A DNA stretch of 64,000 nt from Actinacidiphila cocklensis (GTDB taxonomy: Bacteria > Actinomycetota > Actinomycetes > Streptomycetales > Streptomycetaceae), in the NCBI RefSeq assembly GCF_907177275.1, contig NZ_CAJSLV010000051.1, positions 82,301 through 146,300 of the forward strand, read 5' to 3'. A program made the position numbers and the translations under genes. Below the pieces are notes generated by a model. It saw only the letters and a program-made list of their open reading frames with translations, was not told the DNA's origin and did no database searches. Shown here piece after piece: positions 45,542-54,400 of this stretch; the stretch's first letter is position 1, and each line of letters opens with the position of its first letter.

Positions 45542-46975
45542 GTGCAGCCTTTCGATGCGCAACCGAAACCGCTGGGCGACGACAGCGGCAATGACGATTC
45601 CGGCGGTTCGGCAGGGGTTCCGGCTCCCGCGGGCGCCGAGGGCCACGAGGGCGACGAGCAGCTGCTTGCGGCGCTGCTCGACGGCATGGAGGCCGGTCTG
45701 TGCGCTTTCGACCGCGCAGGGGTGATCACGCACTGGAACGCCGAGGCGGCCAGGATTCTCGGCTGGACCGCGGAGGACGCCGTCGGGCGGCGCGGCTTCG
45801 CCGGCTGGGCGGCGCGTTCCTCCGACGTGGCGGAGGCGGAGGAAAGGCTCCTGGGGGCGATGGATTCCCCCGGCCGCCATGTGCACGAGTTCGCCCTGCT
45901 GACCAAGGACGGCCGCCGGGTGCTGGTGCGCACCCAGTCCGCGGCGGTGCAGGGCGCGGACGGGCGGCCCGCGGGGGTGTACTGCGCCTTTTCCGAGGTG
46001 CATGTGCAGATCGACCTGGAGCGTTCCATCGCGCTCAGCGAGGCGCTGTTCACCGACGCGTCCTGGGGCGTGGTGCTGATAGACGCCGATCTGCGGCCCG
46101 CCGTGGTCAACGCGAAGGCCGCCCGGATGCTCCAGACCGGCCGGGACGAGGTGCTGGGGCGCCCGCTGGGCGACCTGCTCACCCAGGGCGTGGAGGAGCT
46201 GGAGAACGCGCTGCAGCACGTGCTCGCCGAGGGTGCGCCGCCGGCCACCGCCGACCTGTGGCTGGCGCTGAGCGGCGACCAGGAGCACCAGCGGCGCTGC
46301 TGGCGTAGCGGATTCGTCCGGCTCGGCTCACCGCTCGGCGAGGAGCCGGTGCCGCTGGGAGTCGGCTGGCTGTTCCTCGACATCACCCGGCAGAAGGCGA
46401 CGGAGACCGACGCCGCGCAGGTCAGATTCCGCTACCAGCAGCTCCACCGCGCCGACCGGGCGGCCGCCGAGTGCGGCAGCGCCCTCGACGCGGCCGCGCT
46501 GCAGCTGGATTTCGCGCTGGCCGGCTTCGCCGACCACGCGCTGCTCGACCTCGCCGACGACGCCGAGCGCCTGATACGGATCGCGGCCACCCCCACGGGT
46601 GAGCCGGGTCCGTGCGAGTTGACGCCGGGTGCGGCGGAGAGCGGCATCCCGGTGGGCTACCCGCCCGCGCATCCGGCGCTGCAGGCGCTGGAGCGGATCG
46701 GCACAGTACGGACCAGTTACGGCCCGCAGCCCGCGGGCGGGGACGCGGCCGGTACGCGGGCCGACGCATGGGCCGCGGACAGGCGCTGGCCGCCGGGGAC
46801 GGTGCACGGGCTGGTCACGGTGCTGCGCAGCCGCGGCCGTACGGTCGGTGCGCTGACCTTCCTGCGCGGCCCGGGGCGCCGGCTCTTCGACCGCGCCGAC
46901 GCGGCCTACGCCGAGGACGTGGCCGCCCGGGTCGCGATGGCGCTGGATCTGGCAGGGCTCGCGGGGGAGCGCTGA
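45542..46975 (+). CDS. PAS-domain protein with GAF-like C-terminus, no output domain
   Basis: 477 residues. A disordered leader (1-40, Gly/Asp/Ser-rich) precedes one PAS domain (about 42-130: AGLCAFDRAGVITHWNAEAA) and a second (about 160-290: DASWGVVLIDADLRPAVVNAKAA). A GAF-like region with LVTVLRSRGRTVGALTFLRG and RADAAYAEDVAARVAMALDLA follows (about 300-470). There is no kinase, phosphatase or DNA-binding domain, so it resembles the sensor half of a SpoIIE-type protein. It likely works by protein contact. The start is GTG 45542 with no ribosome site close by. Confidence 0.85.
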   Translation: MQPFDAQPKPLGDDSGNDDSGGSAGVPAPAGAEGHEGDEQLLAALLDGMEAGLCAFDRAGVITHWNAEAARILGWTAEDAVGRRGFAGWAARSSDVAEAEERLLGAMDSPGRHVHEFALLTKDGRRVLVRTQSAAVQGADGRPAGVYCAFSEVHVQIDLERSIALSEALFTDASWGVVLIDADLRPAVVNAKAARMLQTGRDEVLGRPLGDLLTQGVEELENALQHVLAEGAPPATADLWLALSGDQEHQRRCWRSGFVRLGSPLGEEPVPLGVGWLFLDITRQKATETDAAQVRFRYQQLHRADRAAAECGSALDAAALQLDFALAGFADHALLDLADDAERLIRIAATPTGEPGPCELTPGAAESGIPVGYPPAHPALQALERIGTVRTSYGPQPAGGDAAGTRADAWAADRRWPPGTVHGLVTVLRSRGRTVGALTFLRGPGRRLFDRADAAYAEDVAARVAMALDLAGLAGER

Positions 46976-46980
46976 CCCGC

Positions 46981-47072
46981 GGCAATGTGCCACGCCGCCG
47001 AGCCACGCCGCCGAGCCGCGGTGACCGAGCCGCGGTGACCGAGCCGCTGTAACCGAGCCGTGGCAATGTGCC
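46981..47072. repeat. Tandem repeats bracketed by two GGCAATGTGCC elements
   Basis: The exact 11-mer GGCAATGTGCC occurs at 46981-46991 and 47062-47072. Between them are two 13-bp units (ACGCCGCCGAGCC) and three 14-bp units (GCGGTGACCGAGCC and a variant). The block lies between the PAS gene and the convergent SIS gene. Confidence 0.8.
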
Positions 47073-47098
47073 GCGGTCAGCAGGAGGCGGCCCGCGCG

Positions 47099-47860
47099 TC
47101 AGTGGCGGAAGAAGATCCGGTCGCGGTACTGCTCGAAGATCTGCGCGTTCCAGTCGTGGCCGCCGTCCACGTTCCCCGAGCGCAGCATGGGCGGGGTGAC
47201 TCCGCGCCCGGCGAGGTCGGTGGCCGCGGTGGCGACGACGGCCTGCATCAGGGCGCTGGTGACGACGGTGGAGGCCGGGCCGAACGGCGAGGGGATGGCG
47301 TCGTCCGACAGCTCGGCGTCGCCGACCGCGATCTTCGAGTCCAGCACGATGTGGCAGTGGTCCTTCAGGAAGGTGCCGGACGCGTGCCGCGAGCTGGTCT
47401 GCTCGGCGTAGGCGACCGAGGTCACGCCGACGACCGTCAGGCCGAGCGCGCGGGCCTTCTGCGCCATCTCCACCGGGAGGGCGTTGCGGCCGGACAGCGA
47501 GATCACGAACAGCACGTCACCGCGCCGGACGGGACTGGTCTCGAGAACCACACCGGCCAGGCCGTCGACCCGCTCCAGGGCGCTGCCCAAGGTGGCGGGC
47601 ATCACGTCGACGCCGACGACACCGGGAACGGCGAGCAGGTTGATCAGGGCGAGCCCGCCGGCACGGTAGACGACGTCCTGGGCGGGCAGCGAGGAGTGCC
47701 CCGCGCCGAAGACGAAGACCCGGCCGCCGGCCTCGATGGCGTCGGCGACGGCGGTCGCGGCGGCCTTGACGGCGGCCGCCTCCTCGTCGCGCACCCGGCT
47801 CAGGAGGCCGATAGCAGCGTCGAAATACCGGTCGGCCAGGTCCTCGCGGGGCTCAGTCAT
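47099..47860 (-). CDS. SIS-domain phosphosugar-binding protein (UPF0309-like)
   Basis: 253 residues with a single SIS (sugar isomerase) domain. GRVFVFGAGHSSLPAQDVVYRAGG (glycine-rich phosphate loop), VLFVISLSGRNALPVEMAQKA and SDDAIPSPFGPASTVV are its characteristic parts. It should bind a phosphorylated amino sugar, but no catalytic specificity is known for this group. ATG at 47860 (MTEPRED) is chosen; GTG 47869 is an alternative. It is divergent from dmdR1, the same order as in S. coelicolor as far as I recall. Confidence 0.9.
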   Translation of the reverse strand: MTEPREDLADRYFDAAIGLLSRVRDEEAAAVKAAATAVADAIEAGGRVFVFGAGHSSLPAQDVVYRAGGLALINLLAVPGVVGVDVMPATLGSALERVDGLAGVVLETSPVRRGDVLFVISLSGRNALPVEMAQKARALGLTVVGVTSVAYAEQTSSRHASGTFLKDHCHIVLDSKIAVGDAELSDDAIPSPFGPASTVVTSALMQAVVATAATDLAGRGVTPPMLRSGNVDGGHDWNAQIFEQYRDRIFFRH

Positions 47861-48017
47861 GCGGATCACCGTGGGGCCAGCGCGCGGCCGATGTCAAGAA
47901 AACGGCATGGGCGGAACCCGTTCTGCCCCGGGCGGGCGGGCCTCGGGAGGGGCCGCGGGACGGCCTGGCGGGCGTCCTGGGGGAGTCGCCTGCTCGCGGC
48001 GGGGCCGGTTGTCGGTG

Positions 48018-48837
48018 CTATGCGTCAGAATTGTTCTCAGGGCCACGCACGATTGAACGAGGGGCGCGCATGTCCGGACTGATCGACACGACGGAGATGT
48101 ATCTCCGCACCATCCTGGAGCTGGAGGAGGAGGGTGTGGTCCCCATGCGCGCCCGAATCGCCGAGCGGCTCGACCAGAGCGGCCCCACGGTCTCCCAGAC
48201 GGTGGCGCGGATGGAGCGGGACGGGCTGCTGCATGTGGCCGGTGACCGCCATCTGGAACTGACCGAGGAAGGCCGCCGCACCGCCACCCGCGTGATGCGC
48301 AAGCACCGCATCGCGGAGTGTCTGCTGGTCGACGTGATCGGCCTGGAATGGGAGCAGGTGCATGCCGAGGCGTGCCGCTGGGAGCACGTGATGAGCGAGG
48401 CCGTGGAGCGGCGGGTGCTGGAGCTGCTGCAGCACCCGACGGAGTCGCCGTACGGCAACCCCATCCCGGGCCTGGAGGAGCTGGGCGAGAAGGGCGAGGC
48501 CGAGACGTTCCTGGAGGACGGCATGGTCAGCCTGAACGACCTCAAGCCGGGTAGTTCGTCGGCCAGCGTGGTCGTGCGCAGGATCGGCGAGCCGATCCAG
48601 ACCGACGCGCAGGTCATGTACACACTGCGGCGGGCCGGTGTGCAGCCCGGTGCCGTGGTGAGCGTGACCGCCGCGCCCGGCGGTGTGCTCGTCGGCAGCG
48701 GCGGCGAGGCCGCGGAGCTGGACGCGGACGTCGCCTCGCACGTCTTCGTCGCCCGGCGGTAGGCGGTAGGCGGTACGCGGTACGCAAGCACAGCGGTAGG
48801 CGAGGAAGAAGAAGGGGCCGCCCCGGCGCCGTGACAA
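48018..48837 (-). other. Antisense open frames across dmdR1 (possible adm-like gene)
   Basis: Two long antisense frames cover the whole of dmdR1: 48018-48791 (257 codons) and 48037-48837 (266 codons). In S. coelicolor an antisense gene over dmdR1, called adm, has been reported. Open antisense frames are common opposite GC-rich genes, so this is a pointer and not a gene call. Confidence 0.25.
48070..48762 (+). CDS. dmdR1: DtxR/IdeR-family iron-dependent repressor DmdR1
   Basis: 230 residues. The N-terminal winged helix (LIDTTEMYLRTILELEEEG; RIAERLDQSGPTVSQTVARM is about residues 28-47) is diagnostic of DtxR/IdeR. The middle part has the metal-binding residues in HRIAECLLVDVIGLEWEQVH and CRWEHVMSEAVERRVL. 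The C-terminal 75 residues are an SH3-like domain. With Fe2+ it binds iron boxes and represses iron uptake and siderophore genes. The ATG 48070 has GAGGGG upstream. The iron box at 18718 is a predicted target. Confidence 0.94.
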   Translation: MSGLIDTTEMYLRTILELEEEGVVPMRARIAERLDQSGPTVSQTVARMERDGLLHVAGDRHLELTEEGRRTATRVMRKHRIAECLLVDVIGLEWEQVHAEACRWEHVMSEAVERRVLELLQHPTESPYGNPIPGLEELGEKGEAETFLEDGMVSLNDLKPGSSSASVVVRRIGEPIQTDAQVMYTLRRAGVQPGAVVSVTAAPGGVLVGSGGEAAELDADVASHVFVARR

Positions 48838-48857
48838 CGGCGCCGGGGCGGCCTTTT
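48816..48857. terminator. Strong terminator after dmdR1
   Basis: A perfect 17-bp stem (48816-48832 with 48837-48853) and GACA loop are followed by TTTT. The A-rich AGAAGAAGAA on its left side could make it work in the leftward direction as well. Confidence 0.9.
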
Positions 48858-49037
48858 CCCTCCCTCGCCCCTCCCACGACCCCCACGGAGGAGCCGGGAC
48901 CCCGAGCTTCCCGGTACCTCCTCGCGACCCGCTTCCCCTTCGCGCCGCGCCCCGCTGAAGATCTCCCCTCGGCCCGGGCGGTCAATCCTTGAGCGTTGTC
49001 ACTCGAACGAGGGGTGTTGGGTGCGTGAGCCCCTTGT

Positions 49038-49053
49038 TCGAATAAAAGTTCGA
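49038..49053. promoter_or_regulatory. LexA (SOS) box upstream of the alpha/beta hydrolase gene
   Basis: TCGAAT-AAAA-GTTCGA matches the actinobacterial LexA consensus TCGAAC-N4-GTTCGA at 11 of 12 arm positions. It abuts a TAGCGT -10-like box (49054-49059), so bound LexA would block the promoter. The hydrolase start is 72 bp downstream. Confidence 0.65.
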
Positions 49054-49125
49054 TAGCGTGGATCGGGAAGGCGCAAGGAGACGGATCGAGGACGGACGAG
49101 GACCGGAAGGAAGGGGGTGCGGCAC

Positions 49126-50025
49126 ATGAAGCAGCACGTGGACCGGCACACGACCCGGCGTTTCGAGGTCAGGGGAGCGGGCGGCACCCGCCTCGCCGCC
49201 TGGGACTACGCGGCGGCCGCCGTCGCCCGCGACGACACCCGCCCCGGCGTCCTGCTGTTGCACGGCCTCCTCGGCCGGGCCTCGCACTGGGCGGCGACCG
49301 CACGCCGGCTCGCGCCGCGCTACCGGGCGCTCGCGCTCGACCAGCGCGGGCACGGCCGCAGCGACCGGCCGGAGGGTCCGTACTCGACCGAGGCGTATCT
49401 CGCCGACGCCATCGCCGCGGTCGAGCAGCTCGGTCTGGGCCCGGTCACCGTGATCGGCCACTCCATGGGCGCGCTGACCGCCTGGCAGCTGGCGGCCCGC
49501 CGTCCCGATCTGGTCGCCGCGGTCGTCATCTGCGACATGCGGGCCGCCGCGCTGGGCGAGGCGGGCCAGCGCGAGTGGGAGGACTGGACGCGGTCGTGGC
49601 CGGTGCCCTTCGCCACGCTCGGGGACGCCCGTCGCTGGTTCGCCCAGCAGGACCCCTGGGCCGGCGCGCCGAGTCCCGTGCGCGGCGACTTCTTCGCCGA
49701 GGTCATGGTGGAGGGCGAGGACGGATGGCGCCCGCAGTACGCCCCGCGCCATCTGCTGCGCTCCCGCGACCCCTGGATACGTGACGCGCACTGGGACGAG
49801 CTGGCCGGAGTCGGCTGCCCCGCGTTGGTGGTGCGCGGCCTCGACGGGGAGCTGGGCCGCGCGGAGGCCCAGGAGATGGTCCGGGTGCTGCCCCGCGGCC
49901 ACTACGCCGAGATCCCCGACGCCGGGCACCTCGTCCCGTGGGAGCAGCCCGACGCGTGGTGCGACACGCTGGAGCGGTTCCTCCGGGAGGCGGCGTGGGA
50001 GCCGCAGCGCGCGACACCGGCGTGA
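49126..50025 (+). CDS. Alpha/beta hydrolase
   Basis: 299 residues. LLLHGLLGRASHW (oxyanion region, about 42-54), GHSMGALTAW (nucleophile Ser in GHSMG, about 110-114) and DAGHLVPWEQP (catalytic His near 268) give a complete triad with an Asp in ALVVRGLDGEL. It resembles haloperoxidase/esterase-type enzymes, and the substrate is unknown. The ATG 49126 has AAGGGGG about 8 nt upstream; GTG 49117 would add three residues. The preceding SOS box suggests induction by DNA damage. Confidence 0.9.
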   Translation: MKQHVDRHTTRRFEVRGAGGTRLAAWDYAAAAVARDDTRPGVLLLHGLLGRASHWAATARRLAPRYRALALDQRGHGRSDRPEGPYSTEAYLADAIAAVEQLGLGPVTVIGHSMGALTAWQLAARRPDLVAAVVICDMRAAALGEAGQREWEDWTRSWPVPFATLGDARRWFAQQDPWAGAPSPVRGDFFAEVMVEGEDGWRPQYAPRHLLRSRDPWIRDAHWDELAGVGCPALVVRGLDGELGRAEAQEMVRVLPRGHYAEIPDAGHLVPWEQPDAWCDTLERFLREAAWEPQRATPA

Positions 50026-50363
50026 TGACGTGCGGGCGAGGAGGGCGGGGCGGGACCGGATGGCGGCAGCCGGGCACCAACGGAGGGGAGGGCGGAGGGG
50101 GGAGCAGCGCCGGGAGGCCGAGGAAGGGGAGGAGGGTGCGGAATTGGGGTGAGGGTGGTGTGAGGGCTCGGTGATAAATGGCGGTGCCCGCGGGCGGTGG
50201 GGCGGCAGGGCCGAGGGGAGGCCGGGGGCGGCCGGAGGCGTCGGGACTGCGTGGGCGGTACGCGGCGGCTCGTCGCAGGCCGGCCCGGCGGGCGTGCGCA
50301 CACTGGCGGGACCTGCTGGTAACTTGCCGTCGCTGGATTCGTATCGCGTCATGGGGGAGCACA
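50026..50363. other. 338-bp purine-rich intergenic region
   Basis: From about 50038 to 50160 the top strand is strongly G/A-biased, with repeated GGGG, GGAGG and GGGAGG runs that could form a G-quadruplex. The right part holds the promoter of the lipoprotein gene. No gene was recognised. Confidence 0.5.
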
Positions 50364-50864
50364 GTGCGTCTTACGTTCACAAGAGCGGGAATCGCCGCGG
50401 TGGCGGTCGCCGCCGTGCTGGCGCTGAGCAGTTGCGGCAGCGGCGACAACGACGGGAAGAAGCAGCCGACGGTCAGCACCAGCGTGAGCGCGACGGGCGG
50501 GCAGGCGTCGCCGTCCACGACGTCCGCGGCGCCGGAGCCGACGGCCACGGCCACCACGCCGGTGGACTCGGCCGCGACCGGCGACGCGACGCAGACCGTG
50601 GAAGGCGTATGGCTCGCGACGCAGGGAACGACCAAGGTGCAGCTGGTTCTCGGCAAGGGCAAGGCGGCCCTGACGAGTACGCACCTGTGCGGCGGGGGCT
50701 ACACCGACCAGGACGGCGTCGCGATTACGCTGACGTGCATGGACGGCGACACGGAGCGCACCACCGGCCGCGGTGTGCTCGCGGCCGACGGAAAGACGCT
50801 CACCGTGCAGTGGACCGACGGCCCGACCGACGTCTTCGCGCGCACCGGACTTCCCAGCAGCTGA
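50364..50864 (+). CDS. Secreted lipoprotein, 166 residues
   Basis: The lipobox LSSC places the acylated Cys at residue 24. A Ser/Thr/Ala/Pro-rich linker (about 35-75) is followed by a small domain (about 76-166) with two cysteines (HLCGGG and LTCMDGD) that may form a disulphide, and repeated edge strands (TVEGVWLATQG, KTLTVQWTDG). I do not recognise the family. The start is GTG 50364 with GGGGGAG 5 nt upstream. It precedes the WXG100 gene on the same strand, but a separate promoter and 212 bp lie between. Confidence 0.82.
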   Translation: MRLTFTRAGIAAVAVAAVLALSSCGSGDNDGKKQPTVSTSVSATGGQASPSTTSAAPEPTATATTPVDSAATGDATQTVEGVWLATQGTTKVQLVLGKGKAALTSTHLCGGGYTDQDGVAITLTCMDGDTERTTGRGVLAADGKTLTVQWTDGPTDVFARTGLPSS

Positions 50865-51016
50865 CCGTGCGACGGCGGCGCCGGATGCGGCCGCCCCAGG
50901 GCCGGAACCCGTCCGCGACGGGCCTCGTGCGTCCCGGTCGTGTCATGGCCGCGATACAGATGTGTAGCGGTGACGGGGCTTCCGAAGCTACTACTGCATT
51001 CGTGGCGCCGGTGCGC

Positions 51017-51022
51017 TAGCGT
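51017..51022 (+). promoter_or_regulatory. Probable -10 box of the WXG100 gene
   Basis: TAGCGT with a possible TGCATT -35 16 bp upstream. The resulting 5' UTR is about 50 nt and contains GGGGAGG 6 nt before the ATG at 51077. Confidence 0.45.
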
Positions 51023-51076
51023 CCCTCGGGCGGGCGAGAGGCCCGCGAAAGTCCGGAGAATACGGGGAGGCTAGAT

Positions 51077-51343
51077 ATGTCCATCCATGGCGCTGATATT
51101 CAGCAACTGCGGGACCTGTCAACCAAGTTCAGCACGGAGGCCGGCAACCTCGGCACGCTGATCGGGCACCTGCAGACCGCGACGAGCAGCAGCGAGAGCT
51201 ACTGGAAGGGTCCGGCCGCGGAGCGCTTCCGCAGCGAATGGGCACAGCTGAAGCCCACCTTCGACAAGTTCGTCGCGACCCTCCACGACGCCCAGAAGTC
51301 CGCCAGCACGAACGCGGACAACATCGAGGCCGCCACCCGCTGA
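51077..51343 (+). CDS. WXG100 family type VII secretion protein (EsxA-like)
   Basis: 88 residues with two helices and the turn motif WKG (43-45, the WxG of the family). The C-terminus SASTNADNIEAATR resembles the Y/F-xxx-D/E-type signal region, although no Tyr is present. WXG100 proteins are exported as dimers by type VII secretion. GGGGAGG lies 6 nt before the ATG. It faces the EccC-type ATPase gene across a shared terminator, and no second WXG100 gene is adjacent. Confidence 0.92.
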   Translation: MSIHGADIQQLRDLSTKFSTEAGNLGTLIGHLQTATSSSESYWKGPAAERFRSEWAQLKPTFDKFVATLHDAQKSASTNADNIEAATR

Positions 51344-51395
51344 GCGCGCCGGCGCTCGCGGCCGCGTGCCCGCCCGCTTCCGAGCGGGAGTACGC

Positions 51396-51437
51396 AAGGG
51401 GCCGGACCCGGGAACATTCCCGGTCGTCCGGCCCCTT
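51396..51437. terminator. Terminator between the WXG100 and EccC-type genes
   Basis: AAGGGGCCGGAC (51396-51407) pairs with GTCCGGCCCCTT (51426-51437), with a second stem CCGGGAA/TTCCCGG inside. The flanking AA/TT ends suit both directions. Confidence 0.85.
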
Positions 51438-51479
51438 CGCCTTTCCCACGGGCCGTACGGGCCGCGGGCACAACGCCGG

Positions 51480-54400
51480 TCAGCTAGGCCCCACCGCCTG
51501 GATCTGCACCAACTCCCCACCGCGCACGAGCAGTCCGCGCCCGGTCGGGCCGCCGCCGACGTCCCGCGGGAGCCGTACGTTGAACAGGTCGCCCTCGGTC
51601 GAACCCTGCGGGGCCAGCAGCAGGCCGTTGCGCGAGCGCCGCGCCTCGACCAGGAAGCCGCGGTACTGCGAGCCCATCTGGTCGGCGTTCCCCGCGGCGA
51701 TCAGCGCATGGTCCCCGTCGAGACCGGACTTCACGACGGCCTCCAGCGCGGCGTCCAGCGGGGTGTCGTAGATCAGCTCGCCGTCGTCGACCACGACCAC
51801 GTACGGGCCGCCCTCCGCCTTCGCCGTCAGCTCCTTCAGGTCGTCCTGGCTCGCGTCGGCGCCCAGCACACCCAACACTCCACGCTCAGCAGCGAGTTCA
51901 CGCAGCGGTGAGCGGCGTGGGGTGACCAGCACCACCGGCACCCCGCCTGCCAGCAGCGAACGGGCCGCGGTGATCAGCGTCGTCGAACGGCCCGACTTCT
52001 GCGGCCCGGCGATCACGAATCCGGGACCCGCCTCCTGCAGGTCCACGCCCAGCGGCTGGAGTTCGTCACCGCCCACCCCGAGCAGCGCCCACAGTGGGGA
52101 CGGTGGCGTGAAGTCCGTTTCCAGAGCCATCGCTTCGGCGACAGTGATGCGCGGCGGCAGCGCGTCCACGCGCATCGGCCGCGTGCGGCGCGGGAGTTGA
52201 CGGTAGTACTCGGCTGCGCGGCGCGCGATCCGCTGCAGGGCCTCCACCTGCGCCTGCCCGGACGGCTCGGGGGCGAGCAGTGCGATCTGGCTCTCCTGCA
52301 CCCCGCGGTCGGTGGGCCGCAGCGCCCGCCCCGACGGCATGGCCTTGGGCACCTCGCGGGCCGAGAGGCCGCCGGTGGTGTAGTCGTTGGGGTCGGCCAT
52401 CCGCAGGATCAGCTTGTCGGCGAACACCGAGGAGATCTGCCCGTTGAAGCCCGAACGGTCCGCGGTCATCACGACCTTGAGCCCGGCCGCCGCACCCTCC
52501 CGGAACAGCCGGTTGGCGCCCTCGATCAGCTTGCCGTAGTTGTACGCCTCGAAGGTGGAGGTGTAGCCCTCCCAGTTGTCGAGCAGCAGCACCATCCACG
52601 GCAGCCGCTCCTCCGGCGTCGCCGCCATCGCCCGCTGCTCGGCGGCGCTCGACGCCCCGCGCATCGCCAGCAGTTGCTGCCGCCGCGACACCTCGGCCGA
52701 CAGCCGGTCGAGCAGCCGCGCCAGCCGCTCCGGCTGGTCCCGGGTGACGACGGCACCGCAGTGCGGCAGGCTCACCAGCGGGAGCAGGGCGTTGGCACCG
52801 CAGTCGATGCCGTAGAGGTGGACGTCCTGCGGTGACGCGTCGCGGGCCAGCGAACCCGCGAACGTCCGCAGCGCGGTGGACCGGCCCGAGCGCGGACCGC
52901 CGACGATCAGTACGTGCTCGCCGTGGACCACGTCCACCGCCAGCGGTGCCCTCGCCTGTTGAGCGGGCAGGTCGGTGAGCCCGTAGGCGACCGGCACAAC
53001 GTCCTGCCACGCCCGCCCCGAACCGCCGGAGGTCCCGGAGCCGGAGGCCCCCACCCCCGCCAGTTCCGCCACCGTCACCTGCTCCGGCAGCGGGTCCAGC
53101 CACGGCTTGCGCGGCGCGGGCAGCCCCAGCAGCTCGGCGGCGTCCCGTATCGCGTCCACCAGCACCGCCAGGTCCGTGACCATGGTGCCGTCGTCCCCGT
53201 CGTCGTCCGCGCCGCGCGGCAGCGGCCGCCCGAGCGCGGTCCAACCCAGCGACTGCACAGCCGCCTTGGCACGCTGCTGCCCTCGGGCGGGCCGGCGTCC
53301 GCCGATCCGCGCGGACTGCACGCCGACCAGCGACTGTGCACCGGAGCGCACATAGGCGCGGCCCGGCGTGGACTTGGCGATGGCGCCGGAGTCGGGGGCG
53401 TCGATGACGTCCCGGGACTCGTCGGCGTCGGTGACCCGCAGCGCGATGCGCAGGTTGGTGTTGGCGCGGATGTCGGCGCTGACCACACCGGCGGGGCGCT
53501 GGGTGGCGAGCACCAAGTGGACGCCGAGCGACCGGCCGCGGCGGGCGATGTCGACCAGACCTGCGACGAAGTCGGGCAGTTCGGCGACCAGCGAGGCGAA
53601 CTCGTCGATGATCAGCACCAGCCGCGGCATCGGCTCCAACTCGGTCCGCAGCCGCCGCGCGTCGTTGTAGTCCTCGATGTCCTTGGTGCCCGCGGCGAAC
53701 AGGATCGTCTCGCGATGGTGCAACTCGGCGGCCAGCGAGGCCAGGGCGCGCTCGGTCAGATGCGCGTCCAGGTCGGAGACCATGCCCACGGTGTGCGGCA
53801 GCCGGGCGCAGTCCTGGAAGGCGCTGCCGCCCTTGTAGTCGATGAGTACGAAGTTGAGCGCGTCCGGCCGGTTGACCACGGCCAGCGAGGTGATGACCGT
53901 CTGCAGCAGCTCGGACTTGCCCGCACCGGTGGTGCCGGCGACCAGCGCGTGCGGGCCGTCCCTGCGGATGTCCAGGACGAAGGTGCCGTCGGCGCCGACG
54001 CCGATGGGGGCCGCGGTGCTCGAACCGCCGCGCTGCCAGACCGCGGCGACGTCCTGCCCGGTCGGGTCCGGCATGCCGAGCAGGTCGAGCAGCCGGGCCG
54101 AGGTGGGCAGCGCGCTGTCCGCGTCGTCGCGGCTGACGTCCCGCACCGGTGCGAGCGACCTCGCCACCAGATGGCACCAGTCGACGCCGACCTGGTCGGC
54201 CAGGACGTCGCCGAGGACCTCAAGTCCCGCGCCCCGCAGGTGGACCCGGCTGCCGTCCTGCGGAGCCCAGCACACTGCGGCGCGGACCTCCTCGGGCAGC
54301 AGCCGCTCGTCCTGGTCCAGGCACAGGGCGTAGATCCCGAACCGCGGCCCCTCCTGCAGCAGTTGCGGGACGCCCGGGGTGCGCCTCAGCAACCGGGCGC

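Larger units (their letters stand above)
48763..49125. other. Intergenic region after dmdR1: terminator and SOS box
   Basis: The left end repeats GCGGTACGC/GCGGTAGGC just after the dmdR1 stop. A strong terminator lies at 48816-48857 and a LexA-like box at 49038-49053. The rest contains no gene I can support. Confidence 0.6.
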
